From Cotesia glomerata (lineage: Eukaryota; Arthropoda; Insecta; Hymenoptera; Braconidae): a DNA stretch of 64,000 bases. The stretch is taken from the NCBI RefSeq assembly GCF_020080835.1, contig NC_058161.1, positions 9,117,297 to 9,181,296 on the forward strand, read 5' to 3'. Position numbers and translations under genes: made by a program. The notes beneath the pieces were generated by a model. That model worked only from the letters and a program-made list of their open reading frames with translations. It did no database searches and was not told the DNA's origin. Position 1 is the stretch's first letter. Each line of letters begins with the position of its first letter. This document shows positions 22,401-36,749 of this stretch, piece by piece.

Positions 22401-25400
22401 GAGTAATTGACACGATAGTAAGGTCGATGGGTTTGGATCTTACGTCAGTCAAACTCTTCGCGTCTCTTGGAATTCGTCTAGGTAGTAGTAGTGAAGTAGT
22501 AGTAGTAGTGTAGTAGTAGGTAGTAGAAGTAGTTCCTTTGTAGAAGAAAACGGTTGCCCACCTGGATACTGGACGGTGATGTTCTTTATCTCGTTCCCGG
22601 TGTTAAACAAGTAGACAATGCTGGTCCCGTTGGATATGTAGAGATGAGCAAAGTTGTTCAGGTGGTCATTGGCGTACAGGATTAGCGAGTGGGTGTCGTA
22701 GGTCCGGAGATTTATCAGGATATTCTCCATCAGCATACTCTTCAGCAGTAGCTTCTCTTCATCAGCACCGGACCCAAAGTAGTTCTTCTTCAGAAATGCA
22801 CCCGGAGATGAAAATGTCAGTGCTTTGCTGTTGATATCTGTAATTATAATTAAATTCATTAATTAGTTTATACTTTATTCATAAGCTAAATCTGAGTAAA
22901 GAAGATAAAAAATATTAACTTGTTTCGCAAAATGTTCCTTGATGCGCCCATTTATTTTCGCACACACATTCGAAATTACTCCAGAGCTCGACGCATCTCG
23001 CACCATTTTGGCACTTGTTTGGTTGACATGATGGCTTACAATCTTTAATAATTTCTGATAAGTGAACTGACATGTAACTATGGATGTCCAAAATTTCTCC
23101 ATTGACAACCAAACCACGGAAACATCCAATCAAGCCTTGCCTTACTTCTGAAGTTTTCAAGTGCTCCCTTTAACATTCAAAAAATTTAAAAAGTTTATTA
23201 TTAATAATTGAAAATAAAAGATAAATAAGTATATAATTGCTTACGCAGTTGCTCCACCAATGAACATTGAGCCCTCAAACGGTCCAAACTCTTCTTCAGG
23301 CAGTAATTCAACCATTTGGAAGTCAGTATTGATCATAAATCGAACATGGTAGTCATTGTAGTCGATCCAAATTTTCTGCCATTCACCGTTGTTTAGTTTT
23401 CGACGGCTTTTCACTTCCATTTCACGATTCGCTCCGGTATTTAGAGTAAAATTAAAAGTAAGGCGGTATTCAGAAGTCAGTACGACCATAAACGAAGGGT
23501 AGTTGCTTCTAATCGGAGGTTGGTATAAAAGAATAGCCTTTTCTCCAGTTGTACGGAAACTAAAAGCTATGTCGCCTTTACGCCATCCTGGAACTTCGAT
23601 GTACGATTGGGAAGTCGTAAAGGTAACGACGTATTTTTGTGTATCTAAAATTGAATTTTTTTTATTTAATTTTGTTATTTATTCTAGTTTCTGAGAATTG
23701 TTATTTCATTAAAAAAAAAAAAAAAATACTTGTTTCAACGCATTCTAGAGGCCCAAGTGTTATCCTTCCTTGAGCGTCGTCTTCCAAATCCTTCTGCTGA
23801 ATAAAAACCATCTTCATGACACCTAAAGAGTCAGGACTTTCATAGTAACCTTCATCTGAAAGCCATTTACCAGCGGAAACATCGCAATTGCAGCTTAATT
23901 CCGGATTTACACATGTTCTATTTGCTGAAACATTTATGAAATATATTATTTATCAATAATTGGCTTGTATTTTAATTAAACAAAACACTTTAGAAGCATA
24001 GAAGCATACTCACTTCCACAAGGGCAGGAGCCACGATTAGCATTTCCAATATGATCAACGATCGTTTCTTTGGAACCGTGGAACCAAGTGGCACTATGAA
24101 GGTCCAAAGGCGCTTTGTAGCAGTCATATTTAACGTACTGACTGCAGTATAGTGAGTGTGAAATCAATTCTTGCAGCATTTCACCGGTAAATTGCCGATA
24201 AGTTATATTGAAAGAAAAATCATCTTCCGCTATTGATCTTACGTCTACTTGAGATGGTAAATTATGCTCCACAATTGTTTTAGTTGCATCCTCGATTGAT
24301 TGAAATTCACATTTTACTAATGCTGGAGGAAATCTACCGTTCCCGTCTATATCTATTTTATAAACGTCATCTTGGGTGTATCCTAATAATGCCAATTCTT
24401 CACAGGTTTTACGATATTGCGCTAAAAAATAATTTATGAGATTAAAAATTTTAGTCATATTTGAGAAAGGATTTTTTTCAAATTTCTAAAAAAATTTTGA
24501 ATCATGTTAATAAATATTAAATATCAAATACCAAAATGACAATTTTTTCCAATGTATCCGGTATCGCTGCAATCACAAGTAATTTTGTTTTCTTTGACAG
24601 AACATTTTCCTCCATGTTCACAAGTGTTTGGCCTCTTACAAGGATCAACAAATTGGCAATTGTCCAAAGCAACTTCACCAACAACTCTCTCAGTATTAAT
24701 AACATACCGCGGTTCAATAACTTCATCATTAACTTTTATATTTCTCATACAACCGACTAAACCTGTTTATAATTAAAATTTACATGATTAACTATTAGTT
24801 AATTTGCTCTAGTTATTTTCCAATAAGCAGATAACACGTAAAAAGAAAAATAAAACAAACCTGCATCGCTTTTACCGCTACCGATAATAACTTTGTCACC
24901 GAGTTCGAAGGTCATCGCGAACAATTTTCCCTGTTTATGTCTATAGTCTACAATAATGTTGAGTTCACCCTTGGTGTAATTGAGCTCAACTGCATGCCAA
25001 GATGTCTTGTTATCCGGCGGAAATTTAACGGAAGAGGAAACAGTTATATTTTCACTTAAAACTGGAATCAACTGAAATCTCATCTCATCGTTGACAAGTC
25101 TCAACTAGAAAAATTAATGGTAATTTTAAATTAAACGAGTGACATTTTATATCTATTTAGTCCGGTAAGACTCAAGTAGATTACCTCCCAGTATCCGATA
25201 CCTTGGTCGCTTTTAACGTCGCCAGAAGCGACTACGGCCACCGGTTCTGAGCTTTGGAAGTCGAAATTAAGCATCAGAGAATCAGTTCTGGCTATTGGCC
25301 ACCAGATATGACTCCCCGCGAACGGGTAAGTTATTGGAATTACGTCGACATCCACTTCATAATATTCTGGTTGAAGTACTCCTATGTAATGAACCATTGG

Positions 25401-28400
25401 ATTTGATTTTTTGAGCTCATATATTATTGACTTGTCGTTATAAAAAACGTACTTTAGTGCGCCTAAAATTTGTTATAATTGTATTAAAATTAATAAACTA
25501 CATTGAAAATTTTTTTTACGAAATTTGAAGAATATTTCTCATAGAAAATTTTATAAAATTATTAAACTGAAAATTTGTTTTAAAATCGTCTAGAATTTTA
25601 AAATATTACAGAGAAAAAAATTTCTAAATTTAGAAATGATTTTTAAGTAATTTAATTTTAACATTAAAGTTGAAAAATTTTTTAATTTTAAAAATTTAAT
25701 CAAAATTCTAGTAATTAATTATTTAATATTATTAAAAATTGAAAAAAAAATACCTGCAAAATTATTGTAAGACATAAGACCCCTTTTTTTGTGCAATTCA
25801 GGACCCCCGCCAATATAAATTTCCGGGTCAATAATCATGTAATGATTATCACCAGGTATTTCAAGTATTTGAGTTTCGTAATCAAGACTTACAGTCACTT
25901 GAGAGCCATTATGAAATATTGTTAAATTATTCCAGTGATTCGAGTTAACGTAATCACCTAAGGTCGTAGTTATCTTTGAGTCGTGACCAAAGTCAAGGGA
26001 AATATGAACTTTTTTATTAATTATGCTGGCTGATACGTAGTGAGCCGTACCGTCTATCTCGCCGGATGCGTAAAACAGTACAGAGTCATCCCAACGTGTC
26101 TAGATATAAATATAAATATAAAATATGTTTAATAACGAATTCAATTATTGAGTGGACAGATTAATTTTATTAAAACTACTTACTTTGAACATTAAACTTA
26201 GTCGATTAACAGAAGAATGAACTCGGTCTTTCCAATCGTAAACTCTGAAAGACACGTATGAAGACCCTCGGAGAGTTAAAATTGTCGCAGCTGAAATTTC
26301 AAATATGATAATGTGTAAATTTTTTTCAAATTAAATATTGTTGATTAGAATCGATTTTAAAAATATTACTGTAAACGTCACAACGTTCTCCCTCATATCT
26401 TGTTCCGAAACAATCACATGTCAAACTGTTGTAATGATTGATACATTGACTGCCAATAAAACACAAATTTTCTCTCGTCCAACATCTAGATAATTAAAAA
26501 TAATTAATAATGATAAAATAAAAAATAATAATAATAATATTGAGGTTCCCCGCCTTTATTAATCCGCAAAAATTACCCATGTCAAAATTTCTCAGCAAAA
26601 ATTTCTCATACAAAAATATCTCAAGACAACCAAAAATAAAATCTGACAAAAATTAATTATCATTTACGAAAATGCTTATATATCTTCAATAATAAAATGG
26701 CCATTTGATCATGGTTTTTGTGTGTGTGAGAAAATATTACTAGGATAAAATATTGCATAAGAAATTTTTGCTGAGAAATTTCGTCGTAGGTAATTATTGT
26801 ATGAGAAATAAAAGACGGTCACCTAATATTGATTTAAATAATTAATGTTCATCATTAAAAAAATTTAATACGTACTTATTGATACAGCCTTCTTTAACAT
26901 TTTCATGTTTGGTTGCAATTAAAGGACGTATTGGAAGTAAATCACTTGCTGATTTTCCAGAACTTAATACCATATCTTTGATACATCCTACGAAAGATTC
27001 AATGATATATTTAACACCATGTAATCTTTCTTCTGAACTCAATCCTAAAAAAATATCATTAATTATAATTATTTAACTCTTCATAATAAATAAGATAAGT
27101 GAAATGTAGCAAACTAAAAGTTTACCGCCGATAAGAACGACCGATGCAAGATCTTCCGAGACCCCGTAATTTATGACACGTTCTAGAACTTCAAGAGTAG
27201 TTTCTTCTTGTTTATCATCGACACGGGCGATTAATTTGGCACCGTGAACGTCTATACGTACAAGAACGCTATGCCATTCGTCGCGATTGAGGCCCTCTCC
27301 GACGGTTAAACTCGTAGAAGCTTTGCCAAACACGTGGACGACTTTAAGTTGTCCTTTTTCTACAATTACGTACAGAGCATATGGGTCCAAGCTTTCTGGG
27401 CGATCTTTTACACTGTGGTAGACCAAAAGTCCATGGGGGAGTTTCGTCCGAAATTGGAAGGATATTTCGCGGCACAAACGCAGTTGAAATGTTTTTATTC
27501 CACTTCCGTCGAGTTGAATGAATGTATTGCTTTGGGCGAACATGAATGTTTTTTCGTAACCAGATTCCATGAATGTTAATTCCTAAAAATAAGTTTTTAT
27601 AATTATATTTATTTTTATAGTTTAAAAAATTTTTTAATTAATTTTAATAAATTGCAACTGTAAATTTTTAATAATTAATTTTGATTATAAAATCTTTTCT
27701 TTAAAATCTAATTTATTCAAATAAAATTATATCATTTTCATTCTTGATTGACCAATTTAACATTTAGTAAATTTATAATAGAATCGCGATCAAGATTTCA
27801 ATATAAAATTTTTAAAGCTTAAAATCACTTCTATTTTTAATATCATCTTACAAATCATTTCAATAATATCAATAAAAAATTATTAAAGTTAGACCATAGT
27901 AAATTTACTTTCAAAAATTTTATTTTCGAAATTACTTTTTAGAAAAAATTTTTAATTAATTATTATAAAATTTCCGTTGTAGTTATAGTTATCTTTTTCG
28001 TCGGAAAATTTATTTTGTTTGATTCGAAGATTTATTTGAGACGTAATTAGAAAAAAAAAAAATTTCTAAAAATACATTTACTGTTGTGGCGTAGCTTTAA
28101 AACATAAAAAAATTTTCAACTTCAGCTTAGCGAATAGAAGTGTGTAGAGTATACCTTTCCTCGTTTGTGTTTTGGAACCGGAGGTCTCGTCGGTTCTGGA
28201 GGGATAAATGTAGGTGAAGGAGTGCTTGGCGTCGTTGTAGGCACAGTACTTGTCGTAGTAGTACTCGTTGTAACAAAAACGCTTCCTTTTGTCACCATAT
28301 AAGATGGCAGAGTATCTATTTACATAAAAAAAAAATAATAATTGTTATCATAATTTATATAATTAATCGTAAAAACAAGTAAAATCTTACAATTGGGACC

Positions 28401-28712
28401 GCCGATACAATAATGCAGACATTCTAGCTGAGAGTTGAATCTGTTTTCGTTTCCTAAACAGCCTCCGTAAACAAAAGTTCTGCATTTATTCTCGGCTTTG
28501 TTGAACGTCCATTTGTGAATATAATATTTGCAAGGACCGGTGTCTGTTTTCACCAAACAGCGATCGGGCAACGTACGCTTCGTCGTCGTTGCTATTATTT
28601 CTGTCTCGTCGATTAATTCCGCTTCCGATGAGTCTGTGATACTCGACTTCACATTCAGTGTTACACTCAACAGACTCAGGATCATTAAGACCCCCCTTGA
28701 TTGTCTCGTCAT
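19452..28712 (-). CDS. axo: Axotactin-like neurexin-superfamily protein with Kunitz, LamG, EGF domains and a transmembrane helix
   Basis: Twenty-four exons join in frame to about 2,030 residues: 28712-28391, 28315-28155, 27582-27126, 27044-26876, 26485-26370, 26290-26184, 26099-25754, 25462-25185, 25104-24861, 24762-24532, 24421-24014, 23924-23730, 23644-23245, 23167-22920, 22837-22562, 22373-22174, 22114-21817, 21727-21577, 21510-21345, 21265-21088, 21011-20833, 20726-20288, 20219-20143, 19898-19452. Order of domains: signal peptide (1-22); Kunitz (about 52-102, six Cys, P1 Lys in GPCKYY); Thr/Pro-rich linker; LamG; EGF (about 371-409); two LamG; EGF; fibrinogen-like segment (812-947); LamG; EGF; LamG; EGF (about 1448-1485); LamG; transmembrane helix (about 1741-1763) with basic stop-transfer; acidic, Pro-rich tail. 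The Kunitz plus neurexin layout is that of Drosophila axotactin, a glia-derived factor affecting axonal excitability. Axotactin is described as secreted, whereas this copy has an anchor. Confidence 0.9.
22476..22535. repeat. GTA trinucleotide-rich tract in an intron
   Basis: Interrupted GTA/GAA units (GTAGTAGTAGTG...) in the intron between the exons ending at 22562 and starting at 22373 of the axotactin-like gene. Confidence 0.9.
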
Positions 28713-29315
28713 CCTTCTTCATTCGTTGATAGTCTATAATAATTGTAATTTAAACACTTTTGTCATTCATCATTTTCATTATCATTATCATAATTAATGT
28801 TTTTTTAAATTTTCAAAACTAAGAAATTTTTAGATAGATTTCTTTAGATATCTGTCTATTTATTTATTTCTTTACATAAAGACCCAACAGCAATAGCCAA
28901 TAACAGGGTCACTAGAGAATAACTTTAACGTCCTTTTACAAGATTATATTACATATAAAAGAAAAGGTATAAACAGTAATGTTTTAATGCACTTGTATTT
29001 TGAGAAAAATGAAAAGAAAAGAAAAAAAAAATAGGAAAAGAAAAACAGAAAAATTTGTGCTTTTTAAACATCTGTATAAATTTGAAAACTTAGCTAAAAG
29101 AATTTAAATTGGTAATGATACATTATTTAGTCGAATAATACAATTTAATATCGAAAATCTCTAGGAAAAAATGTTAGAATTAAGCCAAGTTTCATTTAAA
29201 ACACAGACGTTACACTCAACAGACATTATTACAAAATATTGTTCCAAGTTTTGACTCAAGGCCACAAGCGTTGCAACAATAAACTGAGAAGTGTTTAATA
29301 AAGAATTTAGTAGAG
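28713..29315. other. Upstream region of the axotactin-like gene
   Basis: No coding sequence seen. It should hold the promoter and 5' UTR of the minus-strand axotactin-like gene; no core element can be assigned with confidence. A purine-rich tract (GAAAAGAAAAG) lies near 29010-29045. Confidence 0.45.
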
Positions 29316-29855
29316 TTATTTTATCCCAGGAGCTTGTTGAAGTTGTTCCAGCCTCAAAGGATGTTTGACGATGGTCGGCTGCCCATTTCTCGTCACTATC
29401 CGCAGATTTGTCTCTCCCAGTTCCTTCCGACGACGCAATTCTGTGACCATAGCTTTATGTTCTTGACGCTGACGGAGAGTGCGGTCTTTCGCAATTGATA
29501 TTCACGCAAAGACTTCAGGAAGTTGGTCTAAGCGCTTCACTTCCGTGATTTTCTGCACAAGTATATCAGAGTGACTAGGCTGACTAAAAATGATTTTGAG
29601 AGGCCTTGGAAGAGACAGAGCAGGCGAATATTTACCAAGGCGATGAACATTTACTGGAGCGAGATCGATTTGAAGGGCAGCATTTAAATCCTTGATAAGA
29701 CTAAGATCAGCTTGGTTTCTCTGATCATGACTAGGGTCCTTGGATTCCTGGAGACCGAATACAACAACGTTGCTGCGCCTGCTAATGCGATCTTCAACTT
29801 CTATCAGGATCGAAGCCTCCGTTTCGCTGCGACTAGTTTGAATTATGCCAGCCAA
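29316..29855 (-). pseudogene. Decayed ORF1-like fragment of a non-LTR retrotransposon
   Basis: The minus strand encodes NVVVFGLQESKD, NVHRLGKYS, RPLKIIFSQP and, after an in-frame TGA near 29502, a basic segment (KDRTLRQRQEHKAMVTELRRR) continuing in the same frame to about 29316. The order FGLQE - HRLGK - RPLKI - basic DRT-Q-R block is that of the nucleic-acid-binding ORF1 domain of insect LINEs. No ATG, no endonuclease or reverse transcriptase follows, so it is a 5'- and 3'-truncated relic with at least one stop. Confidence 0.7.
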
Positions 29856-32800
29856 AGAGTTAATAGAGACAGATATAGAGACAATATATAGACAGAATAG
29901 AGTCTTTTGCAGACAGTTTTATAGCATAATTAAAAGATAATATTGTCATAATTGGTCTTATTTTATTAAATTATATAAAAAAATAACATTGCCTCAAAAG
30001 TTCATGTATGATGTATGCATGCATGTTTGCATATGGGTAATTCGTTACCAAATCATCTAATTTTAAAAATCATATTTCTCTAATATTTAACTGGTTTATT
30101 TTAGATGTTTATGTACGAATTAAAAAAGTTTACCTATAAATTTTTTGGCCTTTAATCTTTAAAAGTTCATAAGTTATGAATTTTTGAAAACTTAAAAAAT
30201 GTAGCCATTTGGTTTGTTTTTAAAAATTCATAACTCTTGATTAATTTAATATAAGCGATAAAATATTGGGTTCATTTTTTTAGTCTTGAAATGTAGATTC
30301 ATAAATAATTTTCTCCTTTTTCATCTTTTTTTTTAAATTTTAAAATGAAATTTTGATTTTTATTAATGAGCGACATTTTTTATTTTTTTGAAAAAATATA
30401 TGTTATTCTAGACTATAAAACAAAATTTTTGAGCCATTAGCGATGAGAGAAATCGAATATCTTCGATTTTTTTAATTAACTTTTCTATAATGTTTTTTAT
30501 TTTAAAATCTACCTTTTCTGTAAATTGATTCATAGTTCAACGAAAAATTTTCATTAAATAGCATACAATACTATTCTACAGTACCAGATTAAAAAAAAAA
30601 ACACAGTTTGCTCTATTTTTGGTAGATAAATACTTGATCAGCTTCGAAAATAAAATCGGTAAAAAATTTTTTGGATTCCGAAAAAAATTTTAATTTGATC
30701 AATTTTATAGAAATAATTTTTCAGCCACAAAAGATAGCTACATATTTTTTGACTAGGAAAATTTTTTATAAAACGCTTTTGTTTTCTATTTTTTTCCATA
30801 TTCACTCAAAAAATCTACTTCTCCAGTCGGCAGTGACCGAGAAAATCTTCCATTTTAATGATTTTCTTATTAAAATTGAACATAGATATGAATAGACTTT
30901 AGTAAAAATATATATAATCCACTCGTGACCTCTATGAACCTTTGAAATATAATTTTTTTCAACCGACACCAAAAAAGGCCACGTCGTTAAAAAGTACAAG
31001 TATGCACTCAAAGTCGTGCAGGCAATCTAAATGCATTAGAAATTCCAAATGGGCGATTCCAGTTAGTAGCCGTGTTGCGGTTGTCAAGTATAGTGAAAAA
31101 ATATATTCCAAAGTTCACTCTCCAGATCATTGATAAGACATGCACGTGGCTAAGGGTCTAAATAACAATCTGTAACCTTTAGTTACAACTTAACCCTACA
31201 GCCTAAAAATAAGATTAATTTGCATTAACATCTTTTGGTATTCCAGAGTCGAATACGTCACACAATGAAAACATCCACGTGCTGAGACTAAAGTAATGTA
31301 AGAGGTAGTCCGAAAAATGTTGGATTAACTCGTCATGCTGCTTCCGGTGGTCCCTAAAGAATTAAACCCATAAATATGCATTCACATAAGGTATGAGTAA
31401 CTCTTATAGTCTTACTTCGAGATGTTTACTTGTGATTACCAGTTGTAAATTTATTACTTCCTTGTACTTATAACTTACAATAATGCAACTTCTTAAAAGT
31501 AACAATCGACGATCAGTATCTTTATTGTAATCGGAAGCTTATATTTTGAATTAATATTAGCACGCTTAGATATATTAATAGATTAAATAGTCTGGATAAT
31601 TGTATTTGCAGAGTGAGTGCTGTTATTATTTTTATTATTAATGAAACATTTGTTATGTAGAGCGGATTGATAAAAATAATAGAGTAAATATCAATCGTTA
31701 TCTCGTAAGATAAAAGTATGTGTGAGATAAATTTTTATCGAGTTAGAAATAAGTAATAAGGCAAATTTATGTCTCATGCCTCGTATATTTTAAAGACCCT
31801 CGGGACCGAATTATACCGTGTGTTAATATTTGTATTTTGTTAATAACAGAACGCTTCATCAGACAGGTCCACTTTCGGACCGATAAATCGTTGGTAAACA
31901 GTTTGATTTTTTTTCTAAAACTATTTGAAATTGTTAAAACTTTCACATTTTGATGAATTTTTTAATTGTTACATTAATAATGGCTGCACTAGGATCTCTT
32001 TAATGTTTTTTGATATGTTCGATCATCATCATAATAATTTCTTAAATTGTTTTAGAATTCATTAAGTTTTGAATGAACATGTTTACATCCTCATACAGAA
32101 AATTAATAAATAGGTACAATTATCATTAATTTTATTGAAGGATGAAAATTCATAACTCTCTCTATGGTAAAAATTGTCAATGCTAACAATTAACTAGTAT
32201 CAAAAAGAGAATGTAAAAAATTTAATTGGTCTACTTTTTAAAATCGAATTCAATTTTTCAAAATTCAATTTTTCGGGTATAATTTTCTATTATGCAAATT
32301 TGTAATTTTTAAAACTTTTTTGTGTCGCGTTTTATAAATAAAATAAACGTCAAAAAAAATTTTGCTATTTATAGAAAACAAAATTATATAAAAATTTGAT
32401 ATTTCAAATAATAATAAAATTTCTATTTTAATACAACTCTATTAATCATAAGAATAGAAAAGATTTGAAAATCAAAAGAAGAATAAATATTATTATTAAC
32501 CGAATAAAACTAGTATTGTATCACCTTTGTATAACATTTGACAACTGTTTTTAAAAATAAAAAATGACAGTTGTTCATTCGGTACATATTACATATTTAC
32601 TGTAACCATGGTTTGATAAGAAATGATAAGGATCCCTGGCCTCGAGGGCACAGCAACGATTCGATTATTCTCTCGTACTCGGGTGGATTATCAATTGTGT
32701 GAGTAGACCGTTGTATTTATTTCCATAACGGATAAAATGAATTTTTGTACAAGCACTAAATACTCCTATAGTATTCACCAGATACCAGATTCCAGATGCA

Positions 32801-32953
32801 TTAGAATAAATGATTATACAGTATTGCAATTTTTAAATTTCATTCAAATGAATCGTTAGTTTAGTTAAGATTTATTCAAAAAAATATAAATACGCGGATG
32901 GGCTGGATGGCGTCTATTATTCGGACCTTAAAAAACATTAAACTACTGTGCAC

Positions 32954-32956
<3 letters not shown>

Positions 32957-33022
<66 letters not shown>

Positions 33023-33052
33023 CATATGTGTGTGTGTGTGTATATACCTATA
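32957..33052. repeat. Compound (TA)n / (TG)n microsatellite
   Basis: About 31 TA units followed by a short CATACATA interruption and about eight TG units. Confidence 0.97.
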
Positions 33053-34886
33053 CCCTAGGGACGTACTGTCTTGGGTTGTGATAAAATCATCAGGGGAATT
33101 ACTGAACGGAGTTGTTAGTTAAATAAGTATAAGTATCGCCGTTCCTTACTCATGAAATAAACATGGGTCCATTTTTGTACGGTAAAGTTGAGTCCTAAGT
33201 CGAGAGTTAACGGATGAGAGGATAATAGTTATAGATAAAAGTTTAATGAAAAAAAGTATGAGAAGATGTATCAAAAGCTTGAGTAAAGGTAAAAAGTATA
33301 AAAGAATAAGAATAAAAATAAAAAGAAGACAACATAAAGAAGTTATAAGTTGAATATTAAAAGAGTGTAAGAATGAAATTGCGACGGTAAACTAAAAACG
33401 TTAATACATTAGACTGTACAGAGAATGGGATGGAGGAGAAGGATGTTCACGGGACGAATGGACAGCCTCTTAATAGGTTACTCACGAGTCATGTGAGTCA
33501 ATTTTCTCTTGGCGAGCCAGGCCAGATATACAATACTGAGTACTGGGTAGTAAAGAGTATGCTGGAGTACAGAGTCGTCAATTGAATCCGAGGTTACATA
33601 CACAACACGGGTTATATGTTATATTTTACATGTTACATGTCATACAGCTCTGTCGCCCTTCTTTATATGGAGAATGTCACTCGGTGTCTTTTAATCGTCA
33701 ACCTTTTTTTTTCCGAGGAATCAATTTTGACTACCAGTACTTCCGCTCGATCATTTTTTTAGTTTATTTTGTTTCATTGTTTTCGTTTTATTTAATCGAG
33801 ATTGCTTTCATTTTTAAGTAGGACATATATCATTTAAATTTTGAATTTAAGTTTATTGAGTTGATGATAAATAAATAAACAAGTTTTTTTTTAATTATTC
33901 ATTATATTGTTGAATGATTATCTAATAATTTATGTAAAATATCACTGAAACTATATTTTTATGCTGCTGCGGTAAAGATAACTTTTTTTTATTTGAAAAA
34001 AAAATCGACAAGAAGAAATTTATTTATTTCTAATCGTATATTCCACTTTGAAAAAACCCGCCTTGTATATTTGACCAGGTGTTTAAAAAAAATGAGTTAT
34101 TTCTATTACTTTGACATGGTAAAAGTTGTATTGTATACACAATACAATTACTCAAAATAATATTAAGACAATATCAGCAATTCACATATTCATTTAATTA
34201 TAATAGAATTTAATTAATAAAAATGAGTTCTATTGTATTTTCGTCGCATACAATTTGTTAAAAATTTTAATCTTTTATGACTAAGCCATGCATAGCTGTC
34301 AAAATCTAATCAGTAAGTTTTTTTTTATTTGTATTCTTGTGACCTAAATACACTCAATGCGTAAATAAAACTTTCTTCCTTATAATATTACCTTTTCATC
34401 TGAAAAAAAAAATCAAATTTTTCTTCAAACAGAATATGATTCAGTTGAAATAGTAACATAGGATTTTTTTGGGAACATATCTAATATCTTGTCCTAAGCA
34501 AATATTGTTTTTAGAAAGATAACATAGAAGTTAAAGACTATATAATACTGGGAAAATACAGTTATCAAGTATCAGAAAATGACCAAGAGAGATAAGCCTA
34601 ACTTTAAGAATATGTTTAAGATCCAAAAAATAATTGGTTTGTCAGCAGGAAGTGACAACAAGAAGGTTTGTCAACAAGAAGTTTCTACACAGTATTTAAT
34701 GTATGGTTATTAAAGGGTTGAAATCATTATTATTTTATTTAAAAATTTCAATATTTAAAAAATTTATTACAAATTATTATTATTAAATTTATTTGTTTTA
34801 ACGACCGTGATATAATAATATATAAAACTTGGTTCAGTCTTTTTCATTTGGTTTCCAGACCGATAAAGGCTGAATAAAATTTTACA

Positions 34887-34887
<1 letters not shown>

Positions 34888-34920
<33 letters not shown>
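34888..34920. repeat. (ATT)n microsatellite
   Basis: Eleven uninterrupted ATT units. Confidence 0.95.
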
Positions 34921-34921
<1 letters not shown>

Positions 34922-36749
34922 TTTTTAAATAAAAATATATGGATGTGTAGATGTAGACTGAAGCAATCCATAATGTCGATGGTTGAATGCTTGGTCCATC
35001 AGCAAACCAGACAGTAATTTATTAATGTTACTCTCTGACTCCATACATGTCACTCTGTCGAGCATTTATTCTACAACAAAACAACCTCAGCTGAAAGTAA
35101 CTTATCTCGGTTTATTGACTTTCATTGTGAGATCTCAGCTAGTTACCGAACTATGTTTTGTTTGAATACAATTAGCATTTTTATTATTATTATTTTTTTT
35201 ATTAGTAATATAATATATTAATATTATTATCGACAGACCGAAAGGTCTCGTTGTTCAAACAGCATTGATTTAGTTGACTGTAAGTCAATCGTCGGTCCTA
35301 ATGTCAACTGTCGGTCTGTTTGAATTAATTATGAACACTTTGACAAAAGGCTTTGTATTGTACTGTACGAGAAATTAAAAAAGTAAGGCAATCTGGTCAA
35401 GTGTACTATTAAAGACAATCATACAGTCAATGCAACCCCCTTGCTCCCTTTTGCTCAGTGTACCATCCAGGCTCGAGCTTGGCCTTCTTTAAACTACCCG
35501 AATCAATATATCGAGCCCAACTGCCCTGGTTACCAGTTTCTGCGTTTTGATGTCATGAGTAGATACTACCTCATGAATAATTTTCTATAATTATAACTTC
35601 TATTGCTTAATATTATTTTTTACAAATTTTTGAATTTGAATTCTGTTTAGAATTTTGTATCATCTTAGGAGGAAAATAAATTATTATAATATATCATATC
35701 GACGTTCTAATTAGAAAATTGTCTAACTCCATTTTAGAAAATCTTCTATTTGTACGAAAAAAACAATTAGTTTAAAATTTATTATCACTTAAAAAAATCA
35801 TTAATATCTAATAGAGATATAATATTTAGGATTGAATCATTCAAATAATTTATAATTGGATTATTACTACATCAAAATGTTAAAAAATCATCCTCTAAAA
35901 AATAAGGAGTTAGACAAATTGCTAATTAGACCGTTGATATTATTATTGAAATTATTAAATAGGGTTTGTAAATTTTTTATATTAAAAATAATTGTTATTT
36001 TTCAAATATTACAGTAATAAACATAGCATTTTTTTTTGTTTTTACTCAAACAGAATTTTAAGGTAAATATTGCTCCGCGATTCTAAGAGAAACTGGGTCA
36101 CAGAAAATGGCGGTTCTTTTGTGAGCAAATATTCTCTTATTGCAAAATAAAATATGGGAATATTTTATGAAATGTCAAAACTAGAAAGAAAGTACTAAAT
36201 TTTTTAATGGCTTTTTTTTTTTTTTTTTTTTTTTTTATAGATTAGGCTGGCCTTGAATTGCCGAAATTAATAATTTTTGATATTTTTCTTTAAAATTCAG
36301 GATTAAGTTGTAATGAGTTACAAACATGTAGTAATAAATTACAAAATAATACATTTATGGAAATTACTATTTTAAACTAAAACTCAATAAATTTCAGTAA
36401 AGTGTCAAGACTTCTAAGTATGTTATTAAATGTTTACTTCAATACTAATTAATTTAACGTTTATTACAGATTGTAAATATTATACACTAACATGTTGTCC
36501 GACATAAAAATTTAATTCTTAATTTACTTGAAGATAAAGTATAAGAAATATCCTCTATAAGATTGAAAATTCCAGATATGATGCAGATATCGAATTTTTA
36601 TTAAAACAAGATAATTTATATCTTACAACGGATTAAAAAAAATAAATTTTCTTATTAGATAGCAAGACTGTCAATGTCACTGTTAATTGGTGCTTGATAA
36701 GTAGGAAGTAATTAATTAATAACTTGAAATAAAAACAAAAATTGTAAAA

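Larger units (their letters stand above)
29900..36749. other. Long non-coding, A/T-rich region
   Basis: No gene that I can support. Short open frames are low-complexity or lack splice context. Locally less AT-rich patches occur at about 31000-31400, 32600-32720, 33400-33600 and 35400-35550 and might be regulatory or untranslated exons. Contains the microsatellites listed separately and a poly(T) run at about 36211-36236. Confidence 0.5.

Noticed and set aside
27334..27579. 81-codon + strand frame over an axotactin exon
   Set aside because: Antisense shadow of a LamG exon.
30671..31133. Short frames on both strands
   Set aside because: Phe/Ile/Lys-rich translation of A/T-rich DNA with no supporting signal.
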